Below the pieces are notes generated by a model. That model was not told the origin of the DNA, searched no databases, and worked only from the letters and a program-made list of their open reading frames with translations. A DNA stretch of 64,000 nt from an uncultured Sterolibacteriaceae bacterium (GTDB taxonomy: Bacteria; Pseudomonadota; Gammaproteobacteria; Burkholderiales; Rhodocyclaceae), in assembly GCA_937888595.1 (NCBI GenBank), contig CALARK010000008.1, positions 1 through 64,000 of the forward strand, written 5' to 3'. Of this stretch, positions 53,693-63,016 are shown piece after piece. Numbering within the stretch: position 1 is the stretch's first letter; each line of letters opens with the position of its first letter. Both the position numbers and the translations under genes were made by a program.

Positions 53693-55059
53693 CACTCTCC
53701 GCCACCGCCGCCCTGCTCGATGGCCGCCACAGCGGCCATGACGTCGAATTCACCAGCGTCGGCAGCGATTCGCGCGCCGTGATCCCCGGCATGCTGTTCG
53801 TCGCCCTGCGGGGGGAGCATTTCGACGGCCACGATTTCGTCCAGGACGTGCTCGCCCGGGGCGCTGCCGGCGCACTGGTCGCGCAGGACTGGGCCGCCGC
53901 CCATGCGGAGCTGGCGGACCTGCCGCTGGTCGGCGTCGCCGACACGCGACTCGCGCTCGGCCGGCTGGCCGCCCGCTGGCGCGAGCGCTTCCGCATCCCG
54001 CTGATCGGCATCACCGGCAGCAACGGCAAGACCACCGTCAAGGAGATGTGCGCGGCGATCCTGCGCGCCGACTTCGGCCAGCACGCCGTGCTGGCGACGA
54101 CCGGCAACCTCAACAACGACATCGGCCTGCCACTGACCCTGCTGAAGCTGCGCGCCAGCCATCACGCCGCCGCGATCGAGATGGGCATGAACCACCCGGG
54201 CGAGATCGACACCCTGACGCGCATCGCCCGGCCGACGGTGGCCCTCGTCAACAACGCCCAGCGCGCCCACCTCGCCGGCCTCGGCACGGTGACCGACGTG
54301 GCGCGCGCCAAGGGCGAGATCTTCGCCGGCCTCGACGCCCATGGCGTGGCTGTCATCAATGCCGACGACCCGCACGCCGATCTGTGGCGCGCGCTGGTGC
54401 CCGGCTGCACCGTGCTGCGCTTCGGCTTCGCCGCGAACGCCGAGGTGCGCGGCCAGTGGACCGAACACGGTTTCGGCGGCATGCTCGAGCTCGCCACCCC
54501 GCTCGGCACGGAAGACTTCCATCTGCCGGTCCCCGGGCTGCACAACGCCCGCAACGCATTGGCGGCCGCCGCAGCCTGCATCGCGGCCGGCGTGCCGCTG
54601 GCACCGGTGGTGCGCGGCCTGTCCGGCTACACCGGGGTCAAGGGACGGCTGCAGAAGCTGCGCGGCCGCGATGGCGCGACCGTGATCGACGACAGCTACA
54701 ACGCCAATCCGGATTCGATGCGGGCGGCCATCGACGTGCTCGCCACCCTGCCCGGCCGGCGCATCTTCGTGATGGGCGACATGGGCGAAGTCGGCGAAGC
54801 GGCGGGACAACTGCACAGCGAGATCGGCGGACACGCCAAGAGCATGGGGATCGACCACCTCTTCGCCCTCGGCGAAAGGAGCGCGGCGGCGGTGCGCAAC
54901 TTCGACGGCGGCGGACAACACTTCGACGGCGTCGGCGCGATGGTGCAGGCGCTGCTGCCGCTGATGGACAAGGACACCACCGTGCTCGTCAAGGGTTCGC
55001 GCTTCATGCGCATGGAGCGCGTGGTCGAGGCGATACAGGAGAACGACCATGCTGCTTGA
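53686..55059 (+). CDS. murF: UDP-MurNAc-pentapeptide synthetase MurF
   Basis: Adds D-Ala-D-Ala to the precursor. The start at 53686 (MLTLSATAALLDGRHSGHD) follows AAGGAT and gives 457 aa. Motifs: GSDSRAVIPGMLFVALRG, the ATP site GITGSNGKTTVKEM, NLNNDIGLPLTLL, EMGMNHPGEI, and NARNALAAAAACIAAG with VIDDSYNANPDSM. It overlaps murE by 7 bp and mraY by 11 bp. Confidence 0.96.
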   Translation: MLTLSATAALLDGRHSGHDVEFTSVGSDSRAVIPGMLFVALRGEHFDGHDFVQDVLARGAAGALVAQDWAAAHAELADLPLVGVADTRLALGRLAARWRERFRIPLIGITGSNGKTTVKEMCAAILRADFGQHAVLATTGNLNNDIGLPLTLLKLRASHHAAAIEMGMNHPGEIDTLTRIARPTVALVNNAQRAHLAGLGTVTDVARAKGEIFAGLDAHGVAVINADDPHADLWRALVPGCTVLRFGFAANAEVRGQWTEHGFGGMLELATPLGTEDFHLPVPGLHNARNALAAAAACIAAGVPLAPVVRGLSGYTGVKGRLQKLRGRDGATVIDDSYNANPDSMRAAIDVLATLPGRRIFVMGDMGEVGEAAGQLHSEIGGHAKSMGIDHLFALGERSAAAVRNFDGGGQHFDGVGAMVQALLPLMDKDTTVLVKGSRFMRMERVVEAIQENDHAA

Positions 55060-56218
55060 ACTTTTCCAGTGGCTGGCGCAGGACATCCGCGCCTTCAACG
55101 TCTTCAACTACATCACGCTGCGCGCCGTGCTGGCGACGATGACGGCGCTGACGATCTCCTTCGTCTTCGGGCCGGCGGTGATCCGCTGGCTGACGGCGAA
55201 GAAGATCGGCCAGGCGGTGCGCGACGACGGCCCGCAGACCCACCTCGTCAAGGCCGGCACGCCGACCATGGGCGGCGCCCTGATCCTGCTCTCGCTCGGC
55301 ATCGCCACGCTGTTGTGGGCGGACCTGTCGAACCGCTTCGTCTGGATCGTGCTGATCGTCACCTTCGGCTACGGCGCGGTCGGCTGGGTCGATGACTGGC
55401 GCAAGGTCGTCTATCGCAATCCCAAGGGCCTGTCGGCGAAGGCCAAGTTCTTCTGGCAGACCGTCGTCGGCGTCGTCGCAGCGATCTGGATCGCCTTCTC
55501 CATCTCCGCGCCCTCCAGCGACAAGGCCATCGAACTGTTCCTGCAATGGCTCGGCAGCGGCTTCACGCTGGAGCTGCCGACCAAGACCGACCTGATCGTG
55601 CCCTTCTTCAAGAGCGTTTCCTACCCGCTCGGCATCTTCGGTTTCATGGTGCTGACCTACCTCGTCATCGTCGGCAGCAGCAATGCGGTCAACCTGACCG
55701 ACGGCCTCGACGGGCTGGCGATCCTGCCGACCGTCATGGTCGGCGCGGCGCTCGGCCTGTTCGCCTACGTCGCTGGCCATGCCGGCTTCTCGAAATACCT
55801 GCTGCTGCCCTACATCCCCGGCGCCGGCGAACTGACCGTGTTCTGCGGCGCGCTGGCGGGCGCGGGGCTCGGCTTCCTCTGGTTCAACGCCTACCCGGCC
55901 GAAGTCTTCATGGGCGACGTCGGCGCGCTGGCCCTCGGCGCTGCCCTCGGGACCGTCGCCGTCATCGCTCGGCAGGAGATCGTGCTGTTCGTCATGGGCG
56001 GCGTATTCGTCGCCGAAACGGTCTCGGTGATGCTGCAGGTCGGCTGGTTCAAGTTCACCAAATGGAAAACCGGCACCGGGCAGCGCATCCTGCTGATGGC
56101 GCCACTTCACCACCACTACGAACAGGTCGGCTGGAAGGAAACGCAGGTGGTGGTGCGTTTCTGGATCATCACCATCCTGCTGGTGCTGGTCGGTCTTTCC
56201 ACACTGAAGATTCGTTGA
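55049..56218 (+). CDS. mraY: phospho-MurNAc-pentapeptide transferase MraY
   Basis: Makes lipid I on the cytoplasmic side of the inner membrane. The 389-aa protein has about ten membrane helices. Catalytic motifs are visible: DDGPQTHLVKAGTPTMGG, GWVDDWRKVVYRNPKG, NAVNLTDGLDGLA and the C-terminal MAPLHHHYEQVGWKETQVV. Length is slightly above E. coli (360). Confidence 0.97.
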   Translation: MLLELFQWLAQDIRAFNVFNYITLRAVLATMTALTISFVFGPAVIRWLTAKKIGQAVRDDGPQTHLVKAGTPTMGGALILLSLGIATLLWADLSNRFVWIVLIVTFGYGAVGWVDDWRKVVYRNPKGLSAKAKFFWQTVVGVVAAIWIAFSISAPSSDKAIELFLQWLGSGFTLELPTKTDLIVPFFKSVSYPLGIFGFMVLTYLVIVGSSNAVNLTDGLDGLAILPTVMVGAALGLFAYVAGHAGFSKYLLLPYIPGAGELTVFCGALAGAGLGFLWFNAYPAEVFMGDVGALALGAALGTVAVIARQEIVLFVMGGVFVAETVSVMLQVGWFKFTKWKTGTGQRILLMAPLHHHYEQVGWKETQVVVRFWIITILLVLVGLSTLKIR

Positions 56219-57594
56219 TGAAGCTTCAAGGGAAACACGTCCTCATCCTCGGCCTCGGCGAGTCCGGGCTGGCCGCCGCACGCTGGTGCGACCGGCAGGG
56301 CGCCCGCCTGCGCGTCGCCGACACACGGGCGAATCCGCCGGGGCTCGACGCCATCCGCCGTCTCGCCAACGCCGACTTTTTCGGCGGCGAGTTCGACAAA
56401 AGCCTGCTCGACGGCATCGACCTCGTCGTGCTGTCGCCGGGCCTGTCGCCCGGCATCCTCGTCGTCATCCACGCCCGCGCGCAGGGCATCCCGGTCGTCG
56501 GCGAGATCGAACTGTTCGCACAGGCGCTGCGCAATCTGGCGCAGCATGTGCCGGTCATCGCCATCACCGGCACCAACGGCAAGACGACGACGACAACGCT
56601 GACCGGCCACCTGATCGCGTCGACGGGCCGCAGCGTCGGCGTCGCCGGCAACATTTCCCCGGCCGCGCTCGACGCGTTGATGGCCTACCAGGACAAGGGG
56701 GCGCTGCCGCAGGCCTGGGTGCTGGAATTGTCGAGCTTCCAGCTCGAAACCACCGAAACGCTGAATGCGACGACGGCCACGGTGCTGAACATCTCGGACG
56801 ACCATCTCGACCGCTACATCGACCTCGACGACTACGCGCTGACCAAGACGCGCATCTTCCAGGGCGATGGCGTACAGGTCCTCAACCGCGACGATGCGCG
56901 TGTGAAACGCATGGCGATCGCCGGCCGGCGGCTGATCAGCTTCGGCCTCGACGCCCCCGCCGCAGAAGAAGATTTCGGCCTGCGCCCGAATCGGGGCGAA
57001 GCCTGGCTCGTGCAGGGCAGCCGCTTCCTGATGCCGGTGAGCGAACTACCGATCGCCGGGATGCACAACGCTGCCAATGCCCTCGCCGCGCTGGCCTTGT
57101 GCGTTGCCGTCGGCCTCGACCCGGTCGCGCTGCTGCCTTCGTTGCGCTGCTTCGAGGGACTGGCCCATCGCGTCGAGAAAGTGGCGACGATCGCGGACGT
57201 TACGTACTACGACGATTCCAAGGGCACCAACGTCGGCGCGACGGTCGCCGCGCTGCAGGGGCTCGGCTGCCGCTCGGTGGTGATCCTCGGCGGCGACGGC
57301 AAGGGCCAGGATTTCGCGCCGCTCAAGCCCGCGGTCGCCGCACACGCCCGCGCCGTCGTGCTGATCGGCCGCGACGGCGCCGCCATCGGCGCCGCCATCA
57401 CGGGTTGTGGCGTGCCAGTCGTCGCCGCAGCCGACATGGATGATGCCGTGCGGCAGGCCGCCCGACTCGCGCAGGCCGGCGACGCGGTGCTGCTCTCGCC
57501 GGCCTGCGCCAGCTTCGACATGTTTCTCAACTACGCCCACCGCGCCGAGGTCTTCCGCGAGGCCATCACCGCATTGCAGGGAGCTGGCGCATGA
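56218..57594 (+). CDS. murD: UDP-MurNAc-L-Ala:D-Glu ligase MurD
   Basis: Adds D-Glu to UDP-MurNAc-L-Ala. The ATG at 56218 shares a base with the mraY stop (TGATG). The 458-aa enzyme has the N-terminal nucleotide fold (VLILGLGESGLAAARWC), the ATP site AITGTNGKTTTTTLTGHL, ELSSFQLETT, NISDDHLDRY and MHNAANALAALALC. Confidence 0.96.
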   Translation: MKLQGKHVLILGLGESGLAAARWCDRQGARLRVADTRANPPGLDAIRRLANADFFGGEFDKSLLDGIDLVVLSPGLSPGILVVIHARAQGIPVVGEIELFAQALRNLAQHVPVIAITGTNGKTTTTTLTGHLIASTGRSVGVAGNISPAALDALMAYQDKGALPQAWVLELSSFQLETTETLNATTATVLNISDDHLDRYIDLDDYALTKTRIFQGDGVQVLNRDDARVKRMAIAGRRLISFGLDAPAAEEDFGLRPNRGEAWLVQGSRFLMPVSELPIAGMHNAANALAALALCVAVGLDPVALLPSLRCFEGLAHRVEKVATIADVTYYDDSKGTNVGATVAALQGLGCRSVVILGGDGKGQDFAPLKPAVAAHARAVVLIGRDGAAIGAAITGCGVPVVAAADMDDAVRQAARLAQAGDAVLLSPACASFDMFLNYAHRAEVFREAITALQGAGA

Positions 57595-58766
57595 ACACCG
57601 CCCTGCTCGGCCGACGTTTCGGCACTGGTAGCCAGCGGCCGGATGAAGTCGATCCGCTGCTCCTCTGGCCGGCGCTGACGTTGCTGCTGATCGGGCTGGT
57701 GATGGTCTATTCGGCCTCGATCGCCACGGCGGAAGGCTCGGCCTTCACCGGCCACCAGCCGGCCTTCTTCCTGGTCCGCCACGCGGTCTATCTGGCGATC
57801 GGCCTGGTCGGCGGACTGATCGCCTTCCAGATTCCCCTGCGCTTCTGGCAGCAACTCGCCCCCTGGCTGTTCCTCGCCGGCGTGGTGCTGCTCGCCGTGG
57901 TGCTGGTGCCGGGGCTGGGCCGTTCGGTGAACGGCGCCCAGCGCTGGATCGGCCTCGGCCCGATCAACCTGCAGCCCTCCGAATTCATGAAGCTCTTCGC
58001 CGTGCTCTACGCGGCCGACTACACGGCGCGCAAGCTGACGGAAATGGACAGCTTCCGGCGCGGCTTCGTGCCGATGGCCGCGGTGATGATGCTGGTCGGC
58101 GGCCTGCTGCTGCGCGAGCCGGACTTCGGCGCCTTCGTCGTCGTCGTAAGCATCGCCATGGGCATCCTCTTCCTCGGCGGCATCAACGGCCGGTTGTTCG
58201 CCGGCCTGGTCGCCGCGATGGCGGCGGCCTTCGCCTTCCTGATCTGGTCGTCGCCCTATCGCTGGGAACGCATCATCAGCTACATGGACCCGTGGCGCGA
58301 CGCCTTCGGCAAGGGCTACCAGCTGTCGCACGCACTGATCGCCTTCGGCCGCGGCGAATGGTTCGGCGTGGGGCTGGGGGCCAGCGTCGAAAAGCTCTTC
58401 TACCTGCCCGAGGCCCACACCGACTTCCTGCTCGCGGTGATCGCCGAGGAACTCGGCTTCGTCGGCGTCGTCGTCGTGGTCGGCCTGTTCGCGGTGCTGA
58501 CCTGGCGCTGCTTCAGCGTCGGACGCCAGGCATTGCTGCTCGACCGAATCTACGCCGGCCTCGTCGCGCAGGGCTTCGGCATCTGGTTCGGCTTCCAGAG
58601 CTTCATCAACATGGGCGTCAACATGGGCCTGCTGCCGACCAAGGGCCTCACGCTGCCGCTGATGAGCTTCGGCGGCTCGGGCATCGTCGCCAATTGCGTG
58701 GCGCTGGCCGTGCTGCTGCGCGTGGACTATGAGAATCGTCGCCTCATGCGGGGGCTGCAGGCGTGA
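57591..58766 (+). CDS. ftsW: septal peptidoglycan glycosyltransferase FtsW
   Basis: A SEDS-family polymerase that works with FtsI. The 391-aa protein has about ten helices. Conserved parts are RSVNGAQRWIGLGPINLQPSEF, REPDFGAFVVV, GWE/ERI-like WERIISYMDPW, GKGYQLSHALIAFGRGEWFGVGLG and HTDFLLAVIAEELGFVG. It starts within the murD stop (ATGA overlap). Confidence 0.96.
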   Translation: MNTALLGRRFGTGSQRPDEVDPLLLWPALTLLLIGLVMVYSASIATAEGSAFTGHQPAFFLVRHAVYLAIGLVGGLIAFQIPLRFWQQLAPWLFLAGVVLLAVVLVPGLGRSVNGAQRWIGLGPINLQPSEFMKLFAVLYAADYTARKLTEMDSFRRGFVPMAAVMMLVGGLLLREPDFGAFVVVVSIAMGILFLGGINGRLFAGLVAAMAAAFAFLIWSSPYRWERIISYMDPWRDAFGKGYQLSHALIAFGRGEWFGVGLGASVEKLFYLPEAHTDFLLAVIAEELGFVGVVVVVGLFAVLTWRCFSVGRQALLLDRIYAGLVAQGFGIWFGFQSFINMGVNMGLLPTKGLTLPLMSFGGSGIVANCVALAVLLRVDYENRRLMRGLQA

Positions 58767-59839
58767 AGACCTACAAGACTGCCGTCGTCATGGCCGGCGG
58801 GACCGGCGGCCATATCATGCCCGGCCTCGCCCTTGCCGACGAACTTAAGCACCGCGGCTGGAATGTGGTGTGGATGGGTCATCCCGAAGGCATGGAAGCG
58901 CGACTGGTCCCGGCCCGGGGCTACAAAATGTCGTGGGTACGCTTTGGCGCGCTGCGCGGCAAAGGACTGCTGCGCAAGCTGCTGCTGCCGTTCAACCTGC
59001 TGCGTGGCTTTGCCCAGTCCTGGCAGGAACTGGCGCGGATCCAGCCCGCTCTGGTCATCGGCATGGGCGGCTTCATCAGTTTTCCCGGTGGCATGATGGC
59101 GGCGCTGCGCGGCATCCCGCTGATCCTGCACGAACAGAATTCGATCGCCGGGCTGGCCAACAAGGTGCTGGCCGGCGTCGCCGACCGGGTCCTGACCGGC
59201 TTTCCCGACACGCTCGGGAAAGCCGCCTGGGTCGGCAACCCCGTGCGCGGCGACATCGCCGTCCTGCCGGCGCCGACTTTGCGCTATGCCGAGCACGAGC
59301 GGGAATGCCCGGGCCGCCTGCGCATCCTCGTGATCGGCGGCAGCCTCGGCGCGCAGGCGCTCAACGAGGCCGTGCCGCAGGGGCTGGCGCTGATTCCGGA
59401 AGCCGAGCGGCCGGAAGTGGTGCACCAGTCCGGCGAGAAGCATCTCGAGGCGCTGCGCGCCGCATACGCCGCGGCCGGCGTGCAGGCGCATGCCGTCGCC
59501 TTCATCGAGGACATGGCCGGCGCCTACGCCTGGGCCGACCTCGTCATCTGCCGCGCCGGGGCGCTGACCATCGCCGAACTGGCGGCGGCCGGCGTCGCCA
59601 GCGTGCTGGTGCCCTTCCCCCATGCGGTCGACGACCACCAGACCGCGAACGCGCGCTTCCTGTCACGCGCCGGCGCGGCGATGCTGCTCCCCCAGGCGGA
59701 GCTGACGCCCGGGCGGCTGGCCGAATTGCGCCACCTGAGCCGCGACCAGCTGAAGGAAATGGCCGAAAAGGCACGCGAGCTGGCGATGCCCGATGCGACC
59801 TCGATGGTCGCGACAGTCTGTGAAGAGATAGCCAAATGA
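58763..59839 (+). CDS. murG: lipid II synthase MurG
   Basis: Transfers GlcNAc to lipid I. A GTG start overlaps the ftsW stop (GTGA). The 358-aa enzyme has the N-terminal VVMAGGTGGHIMPGLALADEL, VIGMGGFISFPGGMMAAL, HEQNSIAGLANK and the C-terminal UDP-GlcNAc site CRAGALTIAELAAAG..VPFPHAVDDHQTANA. A 1-mismatch 23-bp repeat is read as AVLPAPTL in the inter-domain loop after VGNPVR. Confidence 0.96.
   Translation: MKTYKTAVVMAGGTGGHIMPGLALADELKHRGWNVVWMGHPEGMEARLVPARGYKMSWVRFGALRGKGLLRKLLLPFNLLRGFAQSWQELARIQPALVIGMGGFISFPGGMMAALRGIPLILHEQNSIAGLANKVLAGVADRVLTGFPDTLGKAAWVGNPVRGDIAVLPAPTLRYAEHERECPGRLRILVIGGSLGAQALNEAVPQGLALIPEAERPEVVHQSGEKHLEALRAAYAAAGVQAHAVAFIEDMAGAYAWADLVICRAGALTIAELAAAGVASVLVPFPHAVDDHQTANARFLSRAGAAMLLPQAELTPGRLAELRHLSRDQLKEMAEKARELAMPDATSMVATVCEEIAK
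59258..59280 (+). repeat. 23-bp dispersed repeat, 1 mismatch, inside murG
   Basis: Sense orientation, read as AVLPAPTL in the linker between the two Rossmann domains. Confidence 0.85.
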
Positions 59840-61221
59840 AACATAAAGTCAAACGCATCCACTTCGTCGGCATCGGCGGCGCCGGCATGTCCGGCATCGC
59901 CGAGGTACTGGCCAACCAGGGCTTCGAGGTCAGCGGCTCCGATCTGGCGGCTTCGGCCACGACGCAGCGCCTCGCCGGCCTCGGCGTGCGCGTGACCGTC
60001 GGCCACACCGCCGAGAACGTGGTCGGCGCTGATGCCGTGGTGGTCTCGACGGCGGTGCAGGAGGACAACCCGGAGGTCGTCGCCGCACGCGAGCGCCATG
60101 TGCCGATCGTGCCGCGCGCCCAGATGCTCGCCGAGCTGATGCGCCTCAAGCAGGGCATCGCGATCGCCGGCACGCACGGCAAGACGACGACGACCAGCCT
60201 CACCGCGAGTTGCCTCGCCGAAGCCGGACTGGATCCTACCTTCGTCATCGGCGGCCGGCTGATCTCGGCGGGTGCCAATGCGCGCCTCGGCCAGGGCGAC
60301 TATCTCGTCGCCGAGGCCGACGAGTCGGATGCCTCCTTCCTGTTCCTCTCGCCGGCGATCTCGGTGGTGACGAACATCGACCAGGACCACATGGACACCT
60401 ACGGGCAGGACTTCGGCCGGCTCAAGCAGGCCTTCGTCGACTTCGTGCATCGCCTGCCCTTCTATGGCGTCGCGGTGATGTGCATCGACGATCCGAACGT
60501 GCGCGAGATCCTGCCGCAGATCGCCAAGCAGGTCGTGACCTATGGCTATTCGGAAGGCGCCAACATCCGCGCCGAGAACGTGCGTGCCGACGCCGGGAGG
60601 ATGCACTTCGACTGCGTGCGTACCAACGGCTCCGTGTCGCGCTTCCCGGTCACGCTCAACCTGCCCGGCGAGCACAACGTGCGCAATGCGCTGGCCGCCA
60701 TCGCGGTGGCCACGGAAGTCGGCGCCGGCGACACGGCGATCCAGAAGGCGTTGGGCGAATTCCACGGTGTCGGCCGCCGCTTCCAGCGCTACGGCGAGGT
60801 CGGCCTGGCTGCCGGCGGCAGCTTCACGCTGATCGACGACTACGGCCACCACCCGGTCGAGATGGCCGCGACGCTGGCCGCGGCGCGCGGCGCCTTTCCC
60901 GGCCGGCGCATCGTGCTCGCCTTCCAGCCGCACCGCTATACCCGCACCCGCGACTGCTTCGAGGATTTCGTGAAGGTGCTGTCCGCCGCCGATGCCGTGC
61001 TGCTCGGCGAGGTCTATGCGGCCGGGGAAGCGCCGATCGTCGCCGCCGACGGCCGCTCGCTGGCACGTGCGCTGCGGGTCGCCGGCAAGGTCGAGCCCGT
61101 CTTCGTCGAGGACATCGCGGCCATGCCGCAGGCCATTCTCGATAGCGCCCGGGAGGGCGACGTCGTCATCACCCTCGGGGCCGGCTCCATCGGCTCGGTC
61201 CCCGGAAAGCTGGTTGCCTGA
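59836..61221 (+). CDS. murC: UDP-MurNAc:L-Ala ligase MurC
   Basis: Starts the stem peptide by adding L-Ala. The 461-aa protein has IHFVGIGGAGMSGIAEVL at the N-terminus, the ATP site GIAIAGTHGKTTTTSLTA, EADESDASFLFLSP, NIDQDHMDTYG, GEHNVRNALAAIAVA and DDYGHHPVEMAATLAAAR. It overlaps murG by 4 bp and ends on the murB start (TGATG). Confidence 0.96.
   Translation: MKHKVKRIHFVGIGGAGMSGIAEVLANQGFEVSGSDLAASATTQRLAGLGVRVTVGHTAENVVGADAVVVSTAVQEDNPEVVAARERHVPIVPRAQMLAELMRLKQGIAIAGTHGKTTTTSLTASCLAEAGLDPTFVIGGRLISAGANARLGQGDYLVAEADESDASFLFLSPAISVVTNIDQDHMDTYGQDFGRLKQAFVDFVHRLPFYGVAVMCIDDPNVREILPQIAKQVVTYGYSEGANIRAENVRADAGRMHFDCVRTNGSVSRFPVTLNLPGEHNVRNALAAIAVATEVGAGDTAIQKALGEFHGVGRRFQRYGEVGLAAGGSFTLIDDYGHHPVEMAATLAAARGAFPGRRIVLAFQPHRYTRTRDCFEDFVKVLSAADAVLLGEVYAAGEAPIVAADGRSLARALRVAGKVEPVFVEDIAAMPQAILDSAREGDVVITLGAGSIGSVPGKLVA
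60715..60737 (-). repeat. 23-bp dispersed repeat, 3 mismatches, inside murC
   Basis: Antisense to murC, read as EVGAGDTA. A divergent match that may be coincidence. Confidence 0.4.
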
Positions 61222-62096
61222 TGGAGATCCGCCCCGACGAACCGATGGCCGGGCACGTCACCTGGCGTGCCGGCGGACGCGTCGCCAAGGCCGGCTTTCC
61301 GCGCGGCATGGACGATCTCGCCAGCTTCATGGCGACGCTGCGCCACGACGAACCCGTGCTGATGGTCGGCCTCGGCTCCAACCTGCTGATTCGCGACGGC
61401 GGGTTCGACGGCACGGCGATCTTCACCCACGGCGCGCTGAATGCCCTGCGCTTCGAAGCCGACGGCACACTGTATGCCGAAGCCGGCGTGTCCTCGCCGA
61501 AAGTCGCCCGTTTCGCCGCCAACCACGCTCTGGCCGGCGCCGAGTTCCTCGCCGGCATTCCCGGCACGCTGGGCGGCGCGCTGGCGATGAATGCCGGCTG
61601 CCACGGCGGCGAGATCTGGTCGTTCGTCGAACGCGTCCGCATGCTGAACCGCCGGGGGGAATTCGTCGATCGCACGCCGGCGGATTTCGCCATCGGCTAC
61701 CGCCACGCCGGCCTGCGGGAAAGCACTGATGAAATCTTCGTCGCCGTGTGGCTGCGCTTCCCTTCCGGTGATGCCGCGACGGCGCGGGCGACGATCAGGA
61801 CGCTGCTCGAAAAGCGCATCGCCACGCAGCCGCTGCAGCTGCCGAACGCGGGCTCCGTCTTCCGCAATCCGCCCGGCGACCATGCCGCGCGGCTGATCGA
61901 AACCGCCGGCCTGAAGGGGCTCGAAGAAGGCGGCGCGAGGGTGTCCGAAAAGCATGCGAATTTCATCGTTAATCCGGGCGGTCGGGCCTCGGCATCCGCG
62001 ATAGAAAGCTTAATCGGCCGAATTCAGGCCGAGGTCCGCGAACAATTCGGTGTGGAACTGGTGCGCGAGGTGCGCATCCTCGGGGCAAGGTCTTGA
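61221..62096 (+). CDS. murB: UDP-N-acetylenolpyruvoylglucosamine reductase MurB
   Basis: An FAD- and NADPH-dependent enzyme that finishes UDP-MurNAc. The 291-aa product is of the short (type II) class. FAD-binding parts are NTWRAGG-like HVTWRAGGRVAKAG, LMVGLGSNLLIRDGGF, AGIPGTLGGALAMNAGCHGGEI and GYRHAGLR; the C-terminal SGSVFRNP-like NAGSVFRNPPGDHAARLIE and SEKHANFIVN carry the catalytic Ser and Glu. Confidence 0.96.
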   Translation: MEIRPDEPMAGHVTWRAGGRVAKAGFPRGMDDLASFMATLRHDEPVLMVGLGSNLLIRDGGFDGTAIFTHGALNALRFEADGTLYAEAGVSSPKVARFAANHALAGAEFLAGIPGTLGGALAMNAGCHGGEIWSFVERVRMLNRRGEFVDRTPADFAIGYRHAGLRESTDEIFVAVWLRFPSGDAATARATIRTLLEKRIATQPLQLPNAGSVFRNPPGDHAARLIETAGLKGLEEGGARVSEKHANFIVNPGGRASASAIESLIGRIQAEVREQFGVELVREVRILGARS

Positions 62097-63016
62097 TGGC
62101 AATGAATTTTGGCAAGGTGGCGGTGCTGATGGGCGGCAACTCGGCCGAGCGGGAGATATCGCTGATCTCCGGCCAGGCGGTGCTCGGCTCGCTGCGGGCG
62201 TCGGGGGCCGATGCCTTCGCCTTCGATCCGGCCGCTCAGCCGGTCTGGAACCTGGCCGAACTGCGCGTGGACCGCGTCTTCAACATCCTGCACGGCGGTG
62301 CCGGCGAAGACGGCACGGTGCAGGGCGCGCTCGACCTGCTGGGCATTCCCTATACCGGCAGCGGCGTGCTCGCCTCCGCACTGGCGATGGACAAGGTCCG
62401 GACCAAGGCCGTCTGGCAGGCCGCCGGCGTGCCGACGCCGCGTTCGCAGCGCGTGGCCTCGGCCGCCGACGGTGCCACGGTCGTCGCGGCACTGGGCCTG
62501 CCGCTGATCGTCAAGCCGGTGCGCGAGGGGTCGTCGATCGGCTTGACCAAGGTGATGCAGGCGGATGAGTTCACGGCCGCTTTCAGTGCGGCCGCCAGCC
62601 AGGGTAACGAGGTGATGGCGGAAGAATTCGTCGCCGGAACGGAACTCACGGCCGCGGTACTCGGCCGCACCGTCCTGCCGCTGGTGCGCATCGAGGCGCC
62701 GGAAGGCCGCTACGACTACCAGAACAAGTACTTCACCGATGCCGTGCAGTATCACTGCCCCGCCGGCCTCGATCCGACGCTGGAAGCGGACATCGGGAAA
62801 ACGGTGCTGGCCGCGTTCGACGCGCTGGACTGCCGCGGCTGGGGCCGGGCCGACCTGATCCTGCGCACCGACGGCAGCTACAGCCTGCTCGAAATGAATA
62901 CCAATCCGGGCATGACCGGGCATTCGCTGGTGCCGATGGCGGCCCGCGCCGCAGGCATCGGCTTCGATGACCTGGTCCTGCGCATCCTCGCGGAGGCTCG
63001 CTGTGGCAAGGCCTAG
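62096..63016 (+). CDS. ddl: D-alanine-D-alanine ligase
   Basis: Makes the D-Ala-D-Ala dipeptide for MurF. The ATG at 62096 shares its A with the murB stop; a TTG one codon earlier is less likely. The 306-aa enzyme has the N-terminal VAVLMGGNSAEREISLISG, FNILHGGAGEDGTVQGAL, the ATP-grasp VKPVREGSSIGLTKV and the C-terminal LLEMNTNPGMTGHSLVPMAA. It is the DdlB type placed before ftsQ. The ftsQ start overlaps its end by 14 bp. Confidence 0.96.
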   Translation: MAMNFGKVAVLMGGNSAEREISLISGQAVLGSLRASGADAFAFDPAAQPVWNLAELRVDRVFNILHGGAGEDGTVQGALDLLGIPYTGSGVLASALAMDKVRTKAVWQAAGVPTPRSQRVASAADGATVVAALGLPLIVKPVREGSSIGLTKVMQADEFTAAFSAAASQGNEVMAEEFVAGTELTAAVLGRTVLPLVRIEAPEGRYDYQNKYFTDAVQYHCPAGLDPTLEADIGKTVLAAFDALDCRGWGRADLILRTDGSYSLLEMNTNPGMTGHSLVPMAARAAGIGFDDLVLRILAEARCGKA